NCBI GenBank assembly: GCA_029990175.1 | Contig: JARKIP010000064.1 | Location: 15,518,001 to 15,582,000 of the forward strand | Origin: Petunia secreta | Lineage: Eukaryota > Streptophyta > Magnoliopsida > Solanales > Solanaceae | Length of the DNA: 64,000 bases | Direction of reading: 5' to 3' | In this document: in pieces, positions 11,067 through 22,400 of the stretch | Numbering within the stretch: the stretch's first letter is position 1 | Layout of the letters: every line of letters begins with the position of its first letter | The notes under the pieces: model-generated | What the model was told of the DNA's origin: nothing | The model's database searches: none | The model's input: only the letters and a program-made list of their open reading frames with translations | Made by a program: the position numbers and the translations under genes

Positions 11067-14000
11067 TGTTGAACCCTCCAAAAAAAATGCACACAAGTAT
11101 GCATCGGGATTTAATTTCAACAAAATGGGGACTCCAAAAGGTTTTCTTTGGAGTCGCCACCTAATTTAAGGATTATTAGGAACCAATTGTTAATTAATGA
11201 GTGCTGCATTTCTTCCTTATTTTAAAAGGAAAATAAGTTTCAGAGATTCTTATGTAAGTGGTTCTATTAAATTCGAAAGAAAGTCCCTTGCGGGAGCACT
11301 TTCGAAAATTCGCTAAATGCAGTTAATCCGGCGGTTTTCACTAATTTGATAAAATAAATAACTTAAAGATTTTTGCAAAATATAGTATAAATAAATAAAA
11401 AATTAAATAATAAGTAAATAAATAAATAAGTAAATATATAATAAATAAATAATAAATAATTGAATATTTAATAAAATAAATAAATTGATAAGTAGAGAAT
11501 TTAAATATAAATAATGATAAAATAAAGATATAGATTTAATTGAATTTTAATTTGCACTCATTAACTGACAAGCAGTTCTTAATATCTTAAATTAATTGGC
11601 GCGTCTCAAAGAAACGAAATAAGCAATTGTAATTAATTCTAAACATGCGATAAGATAACAATTTTAAATAAAGCGACTAATCTACTAGGCTTCTATCATG
11701 CAAAGTCCTAGTCCGATTTACAAGGATCCTAAGACATGCTTTTCTAAAGGGGACGGGAGAGAAGGAGTTTAGAAGGTAGAACCCGGATGGCAAGCTCGAC
11801 ATGAGCTTTGAACTATACAAAGTTTTCATTCATCTATTTTTAGCGAAAACATGAACTCGAAATGCAGAAACAAGGCCCGGACAACTCCAATGCCAATTAG
11901 GCGATCCCCATTTGCGAGTTTTAACTCAAACTCGTCCCAAGGTTTTTCATGCCAAATTAAGAGGAAAATAAGGATTAGCAATTTATACATTAATGCACAG
12001 AAATATGCAAAAGGAAGCATAATGAGCAATGCATGATTGATGATTATTCATTCAAATTTCAAACGACAAAGCATTAAGTTAATTCTAGGTAGATGAACTG
12101 GAAAAGACTACTGGAGACACTTTGAACAGAATTGAACTTGGCTTCTGACTATTAAAGCAATCAATCCATACTGATCATTTAACATAAGGGAGCTGGAGAT
12201 TGAGAAAAGAAACAAACGTCACGTCCAGATTTTAAAAGAATGAACCCTATACTATTTTCTGCTCTAAGTTCCCTTTAAAATAAACCAGACTGAGAAACTG
12301 GATACTAGGAATTAGAACTAGCCGAACTACATCCTAGAGAATGAAGGAAGATATGAAGACCCAAAGCATCAATTACCAGAAGCAAGCTGACTAGAAACAG
12401 ATTTCTAATCTTGAACTTAACCCTACCAGACATCACTTGCTTAATAGACCATTCACATACACCAACACTACTTGCATAGCCAAAGAAAGAAATTCCAATT
12501 CCAGACCCCATCAAACCCCAGAACTACCTTGCACCAGATCATGAGACAAACTCAACCTACTCCTCGCTTCTTCTTTCACAATCAGAAGAAACAAATTATC
12601 CATCAAACTAAAAGCCTCCTTCTACAACCTGCACACTCTACTCCCTCTACTACACTACCTGCACACACACACCCCACTTGCAGAGCCTTCTTTCAACCTT
12701 CAGGACCAACATCTAAGCCAACTTCAGACCTGCCTACACTCTGCATCTTTCCTGAACAAAACCAGGATATGCAGCATCTCCTTCCCCTCTCCTTAACTAC
12801 CTATAGGCTATACCAGACTCTGCTAACAACTCACAACTCACCATCCAAACACCATCACCTGAACCTGCATGGAAACCAAGAATTAACCTAGACTAAGCAC
12901 CTGCACCAATACTTACCTTAAAAAGACTGAGATATAACCTACAACAACAGACCCTATTGCAAGAATGGAAACATCCCTGCTACACTTCAGAACCAACAGA
13001 AAAACATCCCTGCTACACTTCAGAACCACCAGACACCCACCTGAAAAGAACACACGTACCTGCAGCCATAAACAACTCTCTACACCCTCATAAAACAACT
13101 AACACCTGCAACCCTTTACTCTCCTAAGCCAATCTAGACATGAACCTTGTTGCTCCTCTTTAATGATCACATCCCCGCTACTGCATCAGCCCCAGGCACT
13201 ATCCAAACAACAACATATCCAGAAAAATGACCTGCAGTACTCTTTAAACATTCTGGAACTCCAACAAACTCCTCACACCATCTTTTAATTAAAAAACAGA
13301 ACTAATGCCTGAACCTTTCGCTTCAGCCCACATAATTAAGTAGTGAACAGATCCTCTCATTTACTTTAAGCTTAGGCTGATTTTAGAACCTCTTTCAAGA
13401 TCACATTTTAAAAATAAGAATGACAACCTCCAGATCTAATTAAAATTCTAAAACGGGAAAGCTTAAAACAAGAGAGACTTGCATAGATCGAACAAGTAAC
13501 ATGGAACTATTAAATGTCATTCTTAGAGAAATGGTCAGGGCACATTTATAATCATGAACAAAACAGAGATGAGCTTCAGCTTCTAAAAAATGGAAAATAT
13601 TCCTACCATTTCTTTATGCACCAAGCACCAATCAAGCCCTTTACTGGTTATTTTGCTTTAACACATTATTCACATGAAAACAAAACTGTGAACTAAATTC
13701 TAAGCTATCTAATGCAACTACTTGATGATAAGCAAATAAGAGAATCATTGGCTTCATGTTATAATCATATGCAATCAAGAAAAATGGCAACAACAACAAA
13801 GAACACTGACCTTGCTAGGTGCAGTGAACTGGGCAATAAGACTCAGAAAAATCGATGCTCGAACAAGCGATCATGCGTACAAGACCAGCAATATCTCAAA
13901 TCCGAAGCAAAGAACATAAAAATACAGTAGTAGTCTCTCTTCTTTTTTGTTTTTTTTTTTGAACTTAAACTCAGTAATAAGCTGTCGTTTTTATGATAGA

Positions 14001-14730
14001 TAAAACGTCGAACCCCCTAAAACCCTGAAAATGATGAATATATAGTGAAAAAAATTAGGGTTTTACTTTAGTTGAAAAATCCGAATTACCCCTTATGCTT
14101 TTTTTATCAATCTTGTGAGATAAGGGTGAGAGAGGTAAAAATATCACCTCTCTCATCTTTATCCACACGAAATCGATCAAGGGCTCAGATTGATCGGCAA
14201 TTCAAATTATCAGATGAGATTGAAGATCCGTTGGAGAGAGATAAATGGGAACACGCCAAAAACACCAGCTGGAATAGTGTCACTCGTCCAGCGAGGACCT
14301 GTACGGAGAAGATGACTAGCTGGGTTGCGGGTTTGGAAAACGGGTCGCGATTGGAAATTAGGTAAAGGGGAAGCGGGAATGGGCTGAAATGAAAAGTATA
14401 GGCGTGTGTGTATGTATGTGTATGTTTACAAAAATAGGCTGATGGGGTGTATGGAAAGGCAATTTTAGCCCTTTTCTTAAGGTTAAATCAACTAATAAAG
14501 GGATTGCACAGGTAAGCCTGACTTTAGGCTTAGGAGCGGTTTTAGCCATGCTTTAAGATTAATTAGAAACTGAAGGAGGTTGCCCGAGTAGGATAGAAAT
14601 TAGGCTATGCTTTGCAAAATTTGGCATTTTCCTTAGAAATTAATCAATTACATTTAATTCTCAAAATTGTCCATTAATTAGATAATTAGATATTTAATTA
14701 AAATTTTCGGGACAAAATTGGGTGTCAACA
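11067..14730 (-). repeat. 3' LTR of element B (complete, 3.66 kb)
   Basis: Its first ~2,180 bases on the plus strand match 34692-36832 with small differences. It begins TGTTGAACCCTCC and ends GGTGTCAACA, so both ends have TG...CA. The region 12300-13100 is C/A-rich and has a long chance reading frame in both LTR copies. An AT-rich stretch of TAAATAAA-type repeats lies at 11350-11520. Confidence 0.87.
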
Positions 14731-14747
14731 GCTGCCCCTCTTTACCC
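14731..14747 (-). other. Polypurine tract of element B
   Basis: The minus strand reads GGGTAAAGAGGGGCAGC directly before the LTR start TGTTGACACC. This is the plus-strand-priming site and fixes the element's orientation. The AGAGGGGCAGC form is typical of Tat/Ogre elements. Confidence 0.75.
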
Positions 14748-15339
14748 GAAAAGGATGAAAGAGTTTTAGGGTAAAGAAGTTGACGAGAAACCAATTTTGT
14801 CACGATAAAGCCAAGGACTTCGATTCCAAGGACCAAAGTGCGAGGCTTATAGGCATGGCCAAACTCCGGTTTTTGAGTTGCCTACATATCTTGGGATGAA
14901 AGAGAATCAGGCCATATGTAGTTCAACGACACTCAGATATGAAAACTCACACGATTGATAGAAAAGGACGCACGAATAGAAAATAATTCAAACTGACGTC
15001 ATAATCCTAAACAAAAGATTAGGATAGAATTTTCTTGTTCGAGTGCGATTCTTCAGATCCTCGTTGACGAGTCTAGCTCATATCAACGATTGCCTCAGTT
15101 CACTGCTAAGAAAAAGTTCTACGTTATGCTCCAAATGCTGTTGCGGTACTGCTAAAATTCTGTAAAATCTTGACAAACGGTAAGCGAGCAACTACTAATA
15201 AATTTTGATAATCAAAGTAAGAAATAAAAAATATCGATAATACAAATTTGCAGGTGCGGGTTGCGATATCACTGATAAGTTGTCTTCCAATCAACTAGCG
15301 AAGCAATAAAGCAAGTGCGAAGGCATAATGCAAAGCATT

Positions 15340-16130
15340 TTCAATAATCTTGACAAATCAACTGGTAAGCCGGTCGGGCACGAAACAATGAGGGTCTTGG
15401 GGTTGATTGTCGAACAAATCAGCTGGCAATCCGGTCCGGCACAAAGCAAGGAGGGTCTCGGGGCTGACCTGCTAACCTGTTAAGCTAAAAGTAAAGCGGT
15501 TCATAATATAAAGCAAGTGCAAAGTCATAATTGGAAGCAAGTGCAAGGTAATTTGAACATCTTGACAAATCAATTGGCAAGCCGGTTAGACACGAAGCAA
15601 GGAGGGTCTTGGAGTTGATTGTCGACAAATCAGCTGGCAATCCGGTCTAGCACAAAGCAAGGAGGGTCTCAGGGCTGACCTGTTAACCTGAAAAGTAAAA
15701 CAAGACGTAATACAAAGCAAATGCGAAGGCATAATAATTTAAAGCAAGTGCAAAGCAATTTGAACAATCTTGACAAATAAACTGGCAAGCCGGTCGGGCA
15801 CGAAGCAAGGAGGGTCTTGGGGTTGATTGTCGACAAATCAGCTGGAAATCCGGTCCGGCACAAAGCAAGGAGGGTCTCGGGGCTGACCTGTTAACCTGTT
15901 AAGCTAAAAGTAAAGCGGTTCATAATATAAAGCAAGTGCAAAGCCATAATTGAAAGCAAGTGCAAGGCAATTTGAACATCTTGACAAATCAACTGGCAAG
16001 CCGGTCGAGCACGAAGCAAGGATGGTCTTGGAGTTGATTGTCGACAAATCAGCTGGCAACCCGGTCCGACACAAAGCAAGGAGGGTCTCAGGGATGACCT
16101 GTTGACCTGTTAACCTCTTAAACTAAAAGT
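15340..16130. repeat. Tandem array of ~210-base units in the 3' region of element B
   Basis: Four copies of a 208-212-base unit. The phrase ACTGGCAAGCCGGTC (with variants) starts at 15361, 15573, 15781 and 15992. Each unit carries two related half-motifs, CAAATCAACTGGCAAGCCGG and CAAATCAGCTGGCAATCCGG, each followed by GAGGGTCT. An internal doubling of about 75-100 bases is therefore also present. Confidence 0.9.
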
Positions 16131-16640
16131 AAAACAAGTCTTAATATAAAGCAAGTGCAAAGGCATAATTAAAAGCAAGTGCAAAGCAATTTAGCATGAC
16201 ATGTAAGGCAACGCAAAAGCAATTTAGCGAATCAACAGGCGTGGATGTCCAACAAGAGAGAAGCCCCGCCTGGTGGTCAACCTGAAAAACGTAAAGCAAG
16301 GCATCAATTTTAAAGCAATTTCGACGACATAATTTAAAGCAAGTGCAAAGAAAAGCAGTGCGGGAATGTAGAGCAATGCAAGAGCCATTTGGCAAATCAA
16401 TAGGCGAGATAGTCCAACAAAGGGAATCCTCGTAGCCGATAGTCAACCTGAAAGAGTAAAGCAAGGCGTTAATTTTAAAGCAAGTGCGAAGACATAATTC
16501 AAAGCAAGTGCAAAGCAAAGTAATGCGGAAATGTAGTCAGTGTGATAGCCATTGATAAATCAATTGGCGAGACAATCCGGCAAGGATGGCCTTGTACGGA
16601 TTATCACCTGAAACAAAGTGATGCCCTATTTGGCATAGTT
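16131..16640. repeat. Diverged tandem units next to the 210-base array
   Basis: Two to three shorter units (about 170-180 bases) share AAAGCAAGTGCAAAG, a variant of CAAATCAATAGGCGAGA and AGTCAACCTGAAA. They are clearly related to the main array, but more diverged and rearranged. Confidence 0.7.
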
Positions 16641-18004
16641 TTTGAAAACACAAAACAAGCCTCGGCTTTGTCGCCTATTAGGAATGAAAGTAATAGAGGT
16701 AGAAATGTCGCCTGTTCGACAATAACTCATGAAAAAGCATAATACTTTAAGTCATGAAAATGGCAATGCGACGCAATTTGCAAGGCAACTTTGGATGCGT
16801 AGTCAAATAATTGTTCATCCGTAATGTAAAAATGATCCTTTCGGTGCAAGCTTCCTTGTTCCTGCTCTCAAAGAAAAATTTGTTAGTTTTGGATAAGGGC
16901 GTTTGATTTGTGCTGATTCATCTTGAACTTGCTGCCGCTGCTCCCTCGTTCTTCTTTAGACTTGGGCTTGAAAATTATACTCAGAGACTTGATTTATGAA
17001 CTCAATGTTGTATAATATTTCAAGATAGAGGCAAAGTAAAGTAATTTGATAAAATATTAAACAAATAATCATTGATATGCAATCGAAAGTTATAATGCAT
17101 TTAAAAATTTCTGCTTTAACTCAAACTCATGACATATCTTGAAACAAACTGAACGTCCTTTATCTTTGCAACTTGTGCTAATCTTGAATACTTTTAGAAG
17201 TTTTCCACTTCATCCTTTGATAAGTAATACCAATTTTGCGAAAATCTGCCCCAGTTATAATCTTTATGCCTTCGAACTCTTTACGCAAAATTTGCCCAGT
17301 TTCTATCTTCCATATCTTCAATTCGTCTTGCAAAATTTGCCCCAGTTTCTATGCTTTGAGGGAAACTGAAAATTTTAATGTTATGGAGTCGAGCCCGTTA
17401 AGAGCGCCTACGTATCCCTCCACGGGAATCAAACTGTGCGTAGTTCTGCTTACATAAAGATTTTTGGGGAAAATATGGCAGTCTAAGTCCGAAGCCGCAT
17501 CCGAATTAGAAAACTTCGGAATTACATCATAAAAGATAAACAAGCCTAAAGTGTTACAATATTTTGACTGAATCCGATGGAGATTGCCTACTTATCCTGT
17601 TGCCATTCCAGAAATCAGGTCAGAAGTAGTTCAAAAATACATAAAAGAGGACATTGGGGAAATCCTATGCTGGTGTAACCGAACTCTACGTGAGTTGCCA
17701 CGTATCCCGCCTTGGAAATCAGGTCACGCGTAGTTCGCGTTACATCAAAGATTACATTCGAACCAATGCTAACTTGTGATTGCTTCAGACATAGTATCTC
17801 TTGACAACATCTGCGTTGATTACCTTTGGCCAAACTTGATCATAAATATTTGCCAGGATTAGTGTTCTTCCACACAATGATATTGCCAACTCGGTGTAAA
17901 TTTTCCCGTTGCTTCTTCTTAATTAGGAAAAAGCTTCTTCAACACCAATTGCCCTGGTTTGAAGTAAACTATTCAAATCTTCTCTTCGCGCATTCAACAT
18001 CTTC
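16641..18004. other. Noncoding 3' region of element B, left of D
   Basis: About 1.36 kb without a recognisable protein. It has short repeated phrases such as AAAATTTGCCCCAGTTTCTA (about 17285-17355) and GCCTACGTATCCCTCCACGG-like segments (17405, 17585, 17700). These look like degenerate internal repeats. It ends at the TCTTC target duplication of D. Confidence 0.55.
18000..18004. repeat. Target-site duplication of element D, left copy
   Basis: TCTTC immediately precedes the left LTR at 18005 and is repeated right after the right LTR at 30534-30538. Confidence 0.9.
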
Positions 18005-19354
18005 TGATGTTCGGCATTTTATGCCTACCTTTCCTTAATATTTCCGCACATTTGAGCTTGTTTTGCACTTGTTTGGTGGCGTGTGAATGTGGTTTTTCGC
18101 TGATGTTGTGTTGTTCGTGTGTAGGTCGTTACGCGATACATTTGGAGCGTTTCGGAGCTTGATTGAGCATGAATTGATTGGATGATGATTGAAGATTGGA
18201 TCGAGCACACATAGGCACGACACAAGCCGAGTTTTGGAGCGGAAAAAGAGCAAAATAGCCTGGCGCCATAGAGCCCGCGCCGCGCAGGCCATCGCGCGCA
18301 GTGCTTGGCGCGTTTGGCTTGCGACGCAGGCCTATGGCACGAGGCCTGGTGGCGTTTTCTGGTCTTGTGCACGCTTTGAGGGGCGCGGGGCGCCCGTTAT
18401 AGCGCCCCTTATGCGCAATTTTACTTCCTATTCCTTCTAGTTTTGGGGTTAACTTATGTATAAGGGTTTGGAAACAATATAAATAGTTTATTACTTAGTT
18501 TTTTAGAGGAGTTCTTGACTTTGGGCAATATTGAGAGCTACACACTTCATTGAACAAGGGTTATTCCCAATTCTTTCATCTATTACATCATTTATTTCAT
18601 TATTACACCAAATCTTTGCCTTATGATTATGAATATGTGTGGCTAATTTCCTATCGTTCTGGGGTTAGAATTTACATGAAAGTTGATTGTTGAAGATTGA
18701 TTTCCATTGATTGAATCCCATAACGGGTTACTTATTCGTCCTTGATTTAACTTGTATAATTGTTAGAGCTCGATAGTTATACATCATCTGTGGTTTTTGG
18801 GTTGAACTCGAAAGAGAGAATCTAATTACGTAATAAGGAAGAATAGAACTAGTTTGTGAACCCGGGCATCGGGGAACCAATTCGCGGGTAGGATAGACAT
18901 ATACTTGCTTGCCTAGTTTAACTAATTACAGGATCGTTAATGCGTGCATGTGATTTAACCCGTAGACATACAGGGATTAAAGTAGCTTGCATAGATTGTG
19001 AAGAACTGAAAGGTTTTCATAATTACAATTAACCTGTCAGTTAGTAACCCGGGATTTAAGAAGTGGAATCAATTGAATACATCAACTGGATTGTTCGTAA
19101 TTCTAACCCTGGACCGTCCTCTTAATATTGATAACACCCAAAGTTTGCACCGTTGTTTGACTACACTTCTAGCATTTTAATTACTGCTTTTTGGTTACAT
19201 AAACTCTCACCAATTAAGAACAAGACCCCTGGATAGTTTGATAGAAATTGTTTACGAAGTATTGGTCTGCGTAGTCCTCGTGGGATCGACACTCGACTTA
19301 GTCACTTTATTACTTGGCGACCGCGTATACTTGCGTGTGCGTTTGGGAGCAACA
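18005..19354 (+). repeat. 5' LTR of element D
   Basis: 1,350 bases, starting TGATGTTCGGCATTTTATGC and ending TTTGGGAGCAACA. It contains a GC-rich segment (18260-18410) with many GCGC motifs. A TATA-like AACAATATAAATAG at about 18473 could promote transcription, with an R region downstream. Apparently identical to 29184-30533. Confidence 0.95.
18471..18486 (+). promoter_or_regulatory. Possible TATA box in the D 5' LTR
   Basis: AACAATATAAATAG is a plausible plant TATA element about 880 bases before the LTR end. It recurs in the 3' LTR at about 29650. Inferred from the motif only. Confidence 0.35.
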
Positions 19355-19360
19355 AGTTTT

Positions 19361-19378
19361 TGGCGCCGTTGCCGGGGA
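19361..19378 (+). other. Primer binding site of element D
   Basis: TGGCGCCGTTGCCGGGGA, the 18-base PBS known from Athila and related elements (complementary to a tRNA-Asp 3' end), lies six bases after the LTR. Confidence 0.9.
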
Positions 19379-19476
19379 CTAATTACGGACTAATTACTTT
19401 TGAACACTTACTTAATTGCTATTCAGGTTTAATTTTTTGTTGAGTTTCTTGTGCTGTTTCAGGTAATAGGTTTTGA

Positions 19477-22400
19477 ATGCAGAGGAACAAAAAGGACGAA
19501 TCACTCGCACCTTTTGATCCCGAGCCTGAAAGAACCTTGAGGAAGACAAGGAAAGAAGCGAGAGATCGAGAAGCATTAGCAATCGTACTTGCATCTCTTC
19601 CTGTTGAAATGGCTGAAGAACAAACAGTAGCAGTGCGAGATGTGGCTCTTCCTAGTCTGAAAGGAGTGGAGTCAAGTATTGTGAAGCCTGCTATTACTGG
19701 GAACTTTGAGATCAAGCCCGGCATGATTCAGTTGCTGCATGTGACGGGGCAATATAGTGGACTACTGCATGAAGATCCGCAGCAACACTTGCAGAACTTT
19801 CTGGAGATCAGTGATACTTATACACCGACAGGTGTGCCTACTGATTATGTGCGGATGACCTTGTTCCCATTTTCACTACTTGGGGCAGCAAGGAAGTGGT
19901 TAAAGGCTGAAAAGTCTGGGTCTATCACTACTTGGGAGGATTTAGCTACGAAATTCTTGGCTAAGTTTTATCCGTCGGCCAAGACGGCCAGGTTGAGAAG
20001 TGCAATTTTATCCTTCAGGCAGTTTGAAGGCGAATCATTATATGCAGCCTGGGAGAGATTTAAGGCGTTATTGAGAGATTGTCCTCACCACAATCAAACT
20101 AATGAAGTTATTGCTCACACTTTTGTTGAGGGATTGAACCAACAGACGAAGATTGTGGTTGATGCTGCTGCTGGAGGCCAAGTGTTGGCCTTAAATTTTG
20201 AAAAGATCTATGAGTTGCTTGATAAGTTTTCACAGAGCAACCCTGATTGGCAGGGTGATGGCAGAGCTAATATATTTAGTGAGGGGGCTAGCAGAGCAGC
20301 TACACAGAAAGCTGCTGGGTTACTTCAACTAGATGGAATCACAGAGTTGCGAGCAAAGATGGATGCACTTTCCAATCAAATCAGCAAGCTGGCTCTCCAA
20401 GCAAAGCCACAACCAGCTCCAGTGCAGCAAGTTCAGGCCTTTTGTGAGGTATGTGGTGAGGATCATAGCACTGAGGTTTGTCCCTCTAATCCAGAATCAG
20501 TGTATTATGTGGGTAATCAGAACAGATCACAGGGCCAAAACCGAAATCAGTATGGTAATAATTATAACACGGGTTGGCGTAATCACCCAAATTTTTCTTG
20601 GAGAGATACCCGTGAGCAGTTTCAGGGTAATGAGAGAGCCCAATTTAATCAGAACAATGCACCACAGCAGGGATCACAGTCTCAGGCTCAACCACAGCAG
20701 GCCAATACTATGGAGGATATGCTCAAGAAAATTCTTGCAGGGCAGCAAAAGCTCATTGATGAGTCAGCATCTCAGGCACAAACAATAAAAGATTTGAGCA
20801 ATGCACAGAAAGATCTTGAAAGACAATTGGGGCAGCTTGCTGGAGCACAAAATAATAGACCTCGGGGTGCTTTACCGAGTGATACAGAGAAGAATCCGAG
20901 AGAATTTGTGCAAGCAGTGACTTTGAGGAATGGAAGAGCACTGGAGGAAGTTCCCCCAAAGCCAAAGAAGCCTGTTGGTGAGTTAGAGCCAAATGTTGAT
21001 AGGGAGGTGGAAAAAGAAGCAGAAAAGGTAATTGAAAAGCAGCCCGAGTCTGCTATTGTGAGACCACCACCACCTTTCCCGCAGAGACTTCAGAAGCAAA
21101 AAGTTGATGCAGCATGCAAGAAATTTTTGGAGATATTGAGTCAAATTCAGGTAAATATTCCTTTGGTGGAGCTTTTGCGGGATGTTCCCAAATATGCTAA
21201 ATACATCAAGGATATTGTTGCTAACAAGAGAAGATTGACTGAGTTTGAGACAGTTGCACTTACTGAGGAGTGCAGTTCCAGAGTTAGAAGTAAGCTTCCA
21301 CAGAAATTGAAGGACCCGGGCAGTTTTACCATCCCTTTAAAAATTGGGGAACATGAGGTTGGTCGTGCTTTATGTGATTTGGGTGCTAGTGTGAATTTGA
21401 TGCCTTCTTCAGTTTTTAGGAAGCTAGGCCTGGGTGAGCCACGACCCACTACTGTGACCTTGCAGCTTGCTGACAGATCTTTGACATGCCCTGAGGGGAT
21501 TATTGAGGATGTGCTTGTACAAGTGGGTCAGTTCATATTACCCGTTGATTTTATTATTCTTGATTATGAAGCTGATCCTGAGGTTCCTCTCATCTTGGGA
21601 AGAGGATTTTTGGCTACTGCTGATGCTGTTATTAGAGTCAGAGCTGGCAAGATGATCATGAAGGTAAATGGGGAAGAAGCTGTGTTTAATGTGTTCAGAG
21701 CTACCCAGCTTCCTTCTCATTATGAAGAGTTGTCCATGGTAAAGGTAATAGATGATGAGTTGACTGCTGATGAGAGGTCATTCTTGGCTTCTAATGTTGA
21801 TTCTTTGGAAAGGGCACTCTTATGTGATGATGATGATATCCTGAAGGATGAAGATACTGAAGAATTTGTGGAGGTTCTTAATATGCAGAGTAGATTCATC
21901 CCAGGGTGGAAGAAATTTGAGGAGCTTGATAGACCGTTGACCTTAGCTCCTGCTAAACCGTCTATTGAGAAAGCTCCTAATCTTGAGCTCAAACCTTTAC
22001 CAGCACATTTACGTTATGCTTATTTGGGTGAAGGTAATACTTTGCCCGTGATCCTTTCTTCTTTGTTGTCTGATGTGCAGGTTGAAAAGGTGTTGCGGGT
22101 ATTGCGAGAGCGCAAGAGAGCTATTGGCTGGACTATTGATGATATTAGAGGGATTAGTCCTTCTTTCTGCATGCATAAAATTCTCTTGGAAGAAGATCAT
22201 AAGCCATCCATAGAGCAGCAGAGGAGGCTAAATCCAATCATGAAGGAGGTGGTGAAGAAAGAAGTTATCAAGTGGCTGGATGCTGGTATAATTTTTCCTA
22301 TCTCTGACAGCAAGTGGGTGAGTCCAGTGCAATGTGTTCCTAAGAAAGGGGGCATGACAGTGGTGAAGAATGAGAACAATGAGTTGATTCCTACAAGAAC

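Noticed and set aside
14072..14365. 97-codon frame in the LTR of element B
   Set aside because: Lies in the part of the LTR absent from the other copy. No family resemblance, probably chance.
15340..16640. CRISPR-like array
   Set aside because: Repeats are long, contiguous ~210-base units with no unique spacers, in a plant retrotransposon. It is an ordinary tandem repeat.
18025..18372. 115-codon minus-strand frame in the LTR of element D (also at 29204-29551)
   Set aside because: Present twice only because the LTRs are identical. Composition follows the GC-rich LTR, it has no recognisable domain and is antisense to the element.
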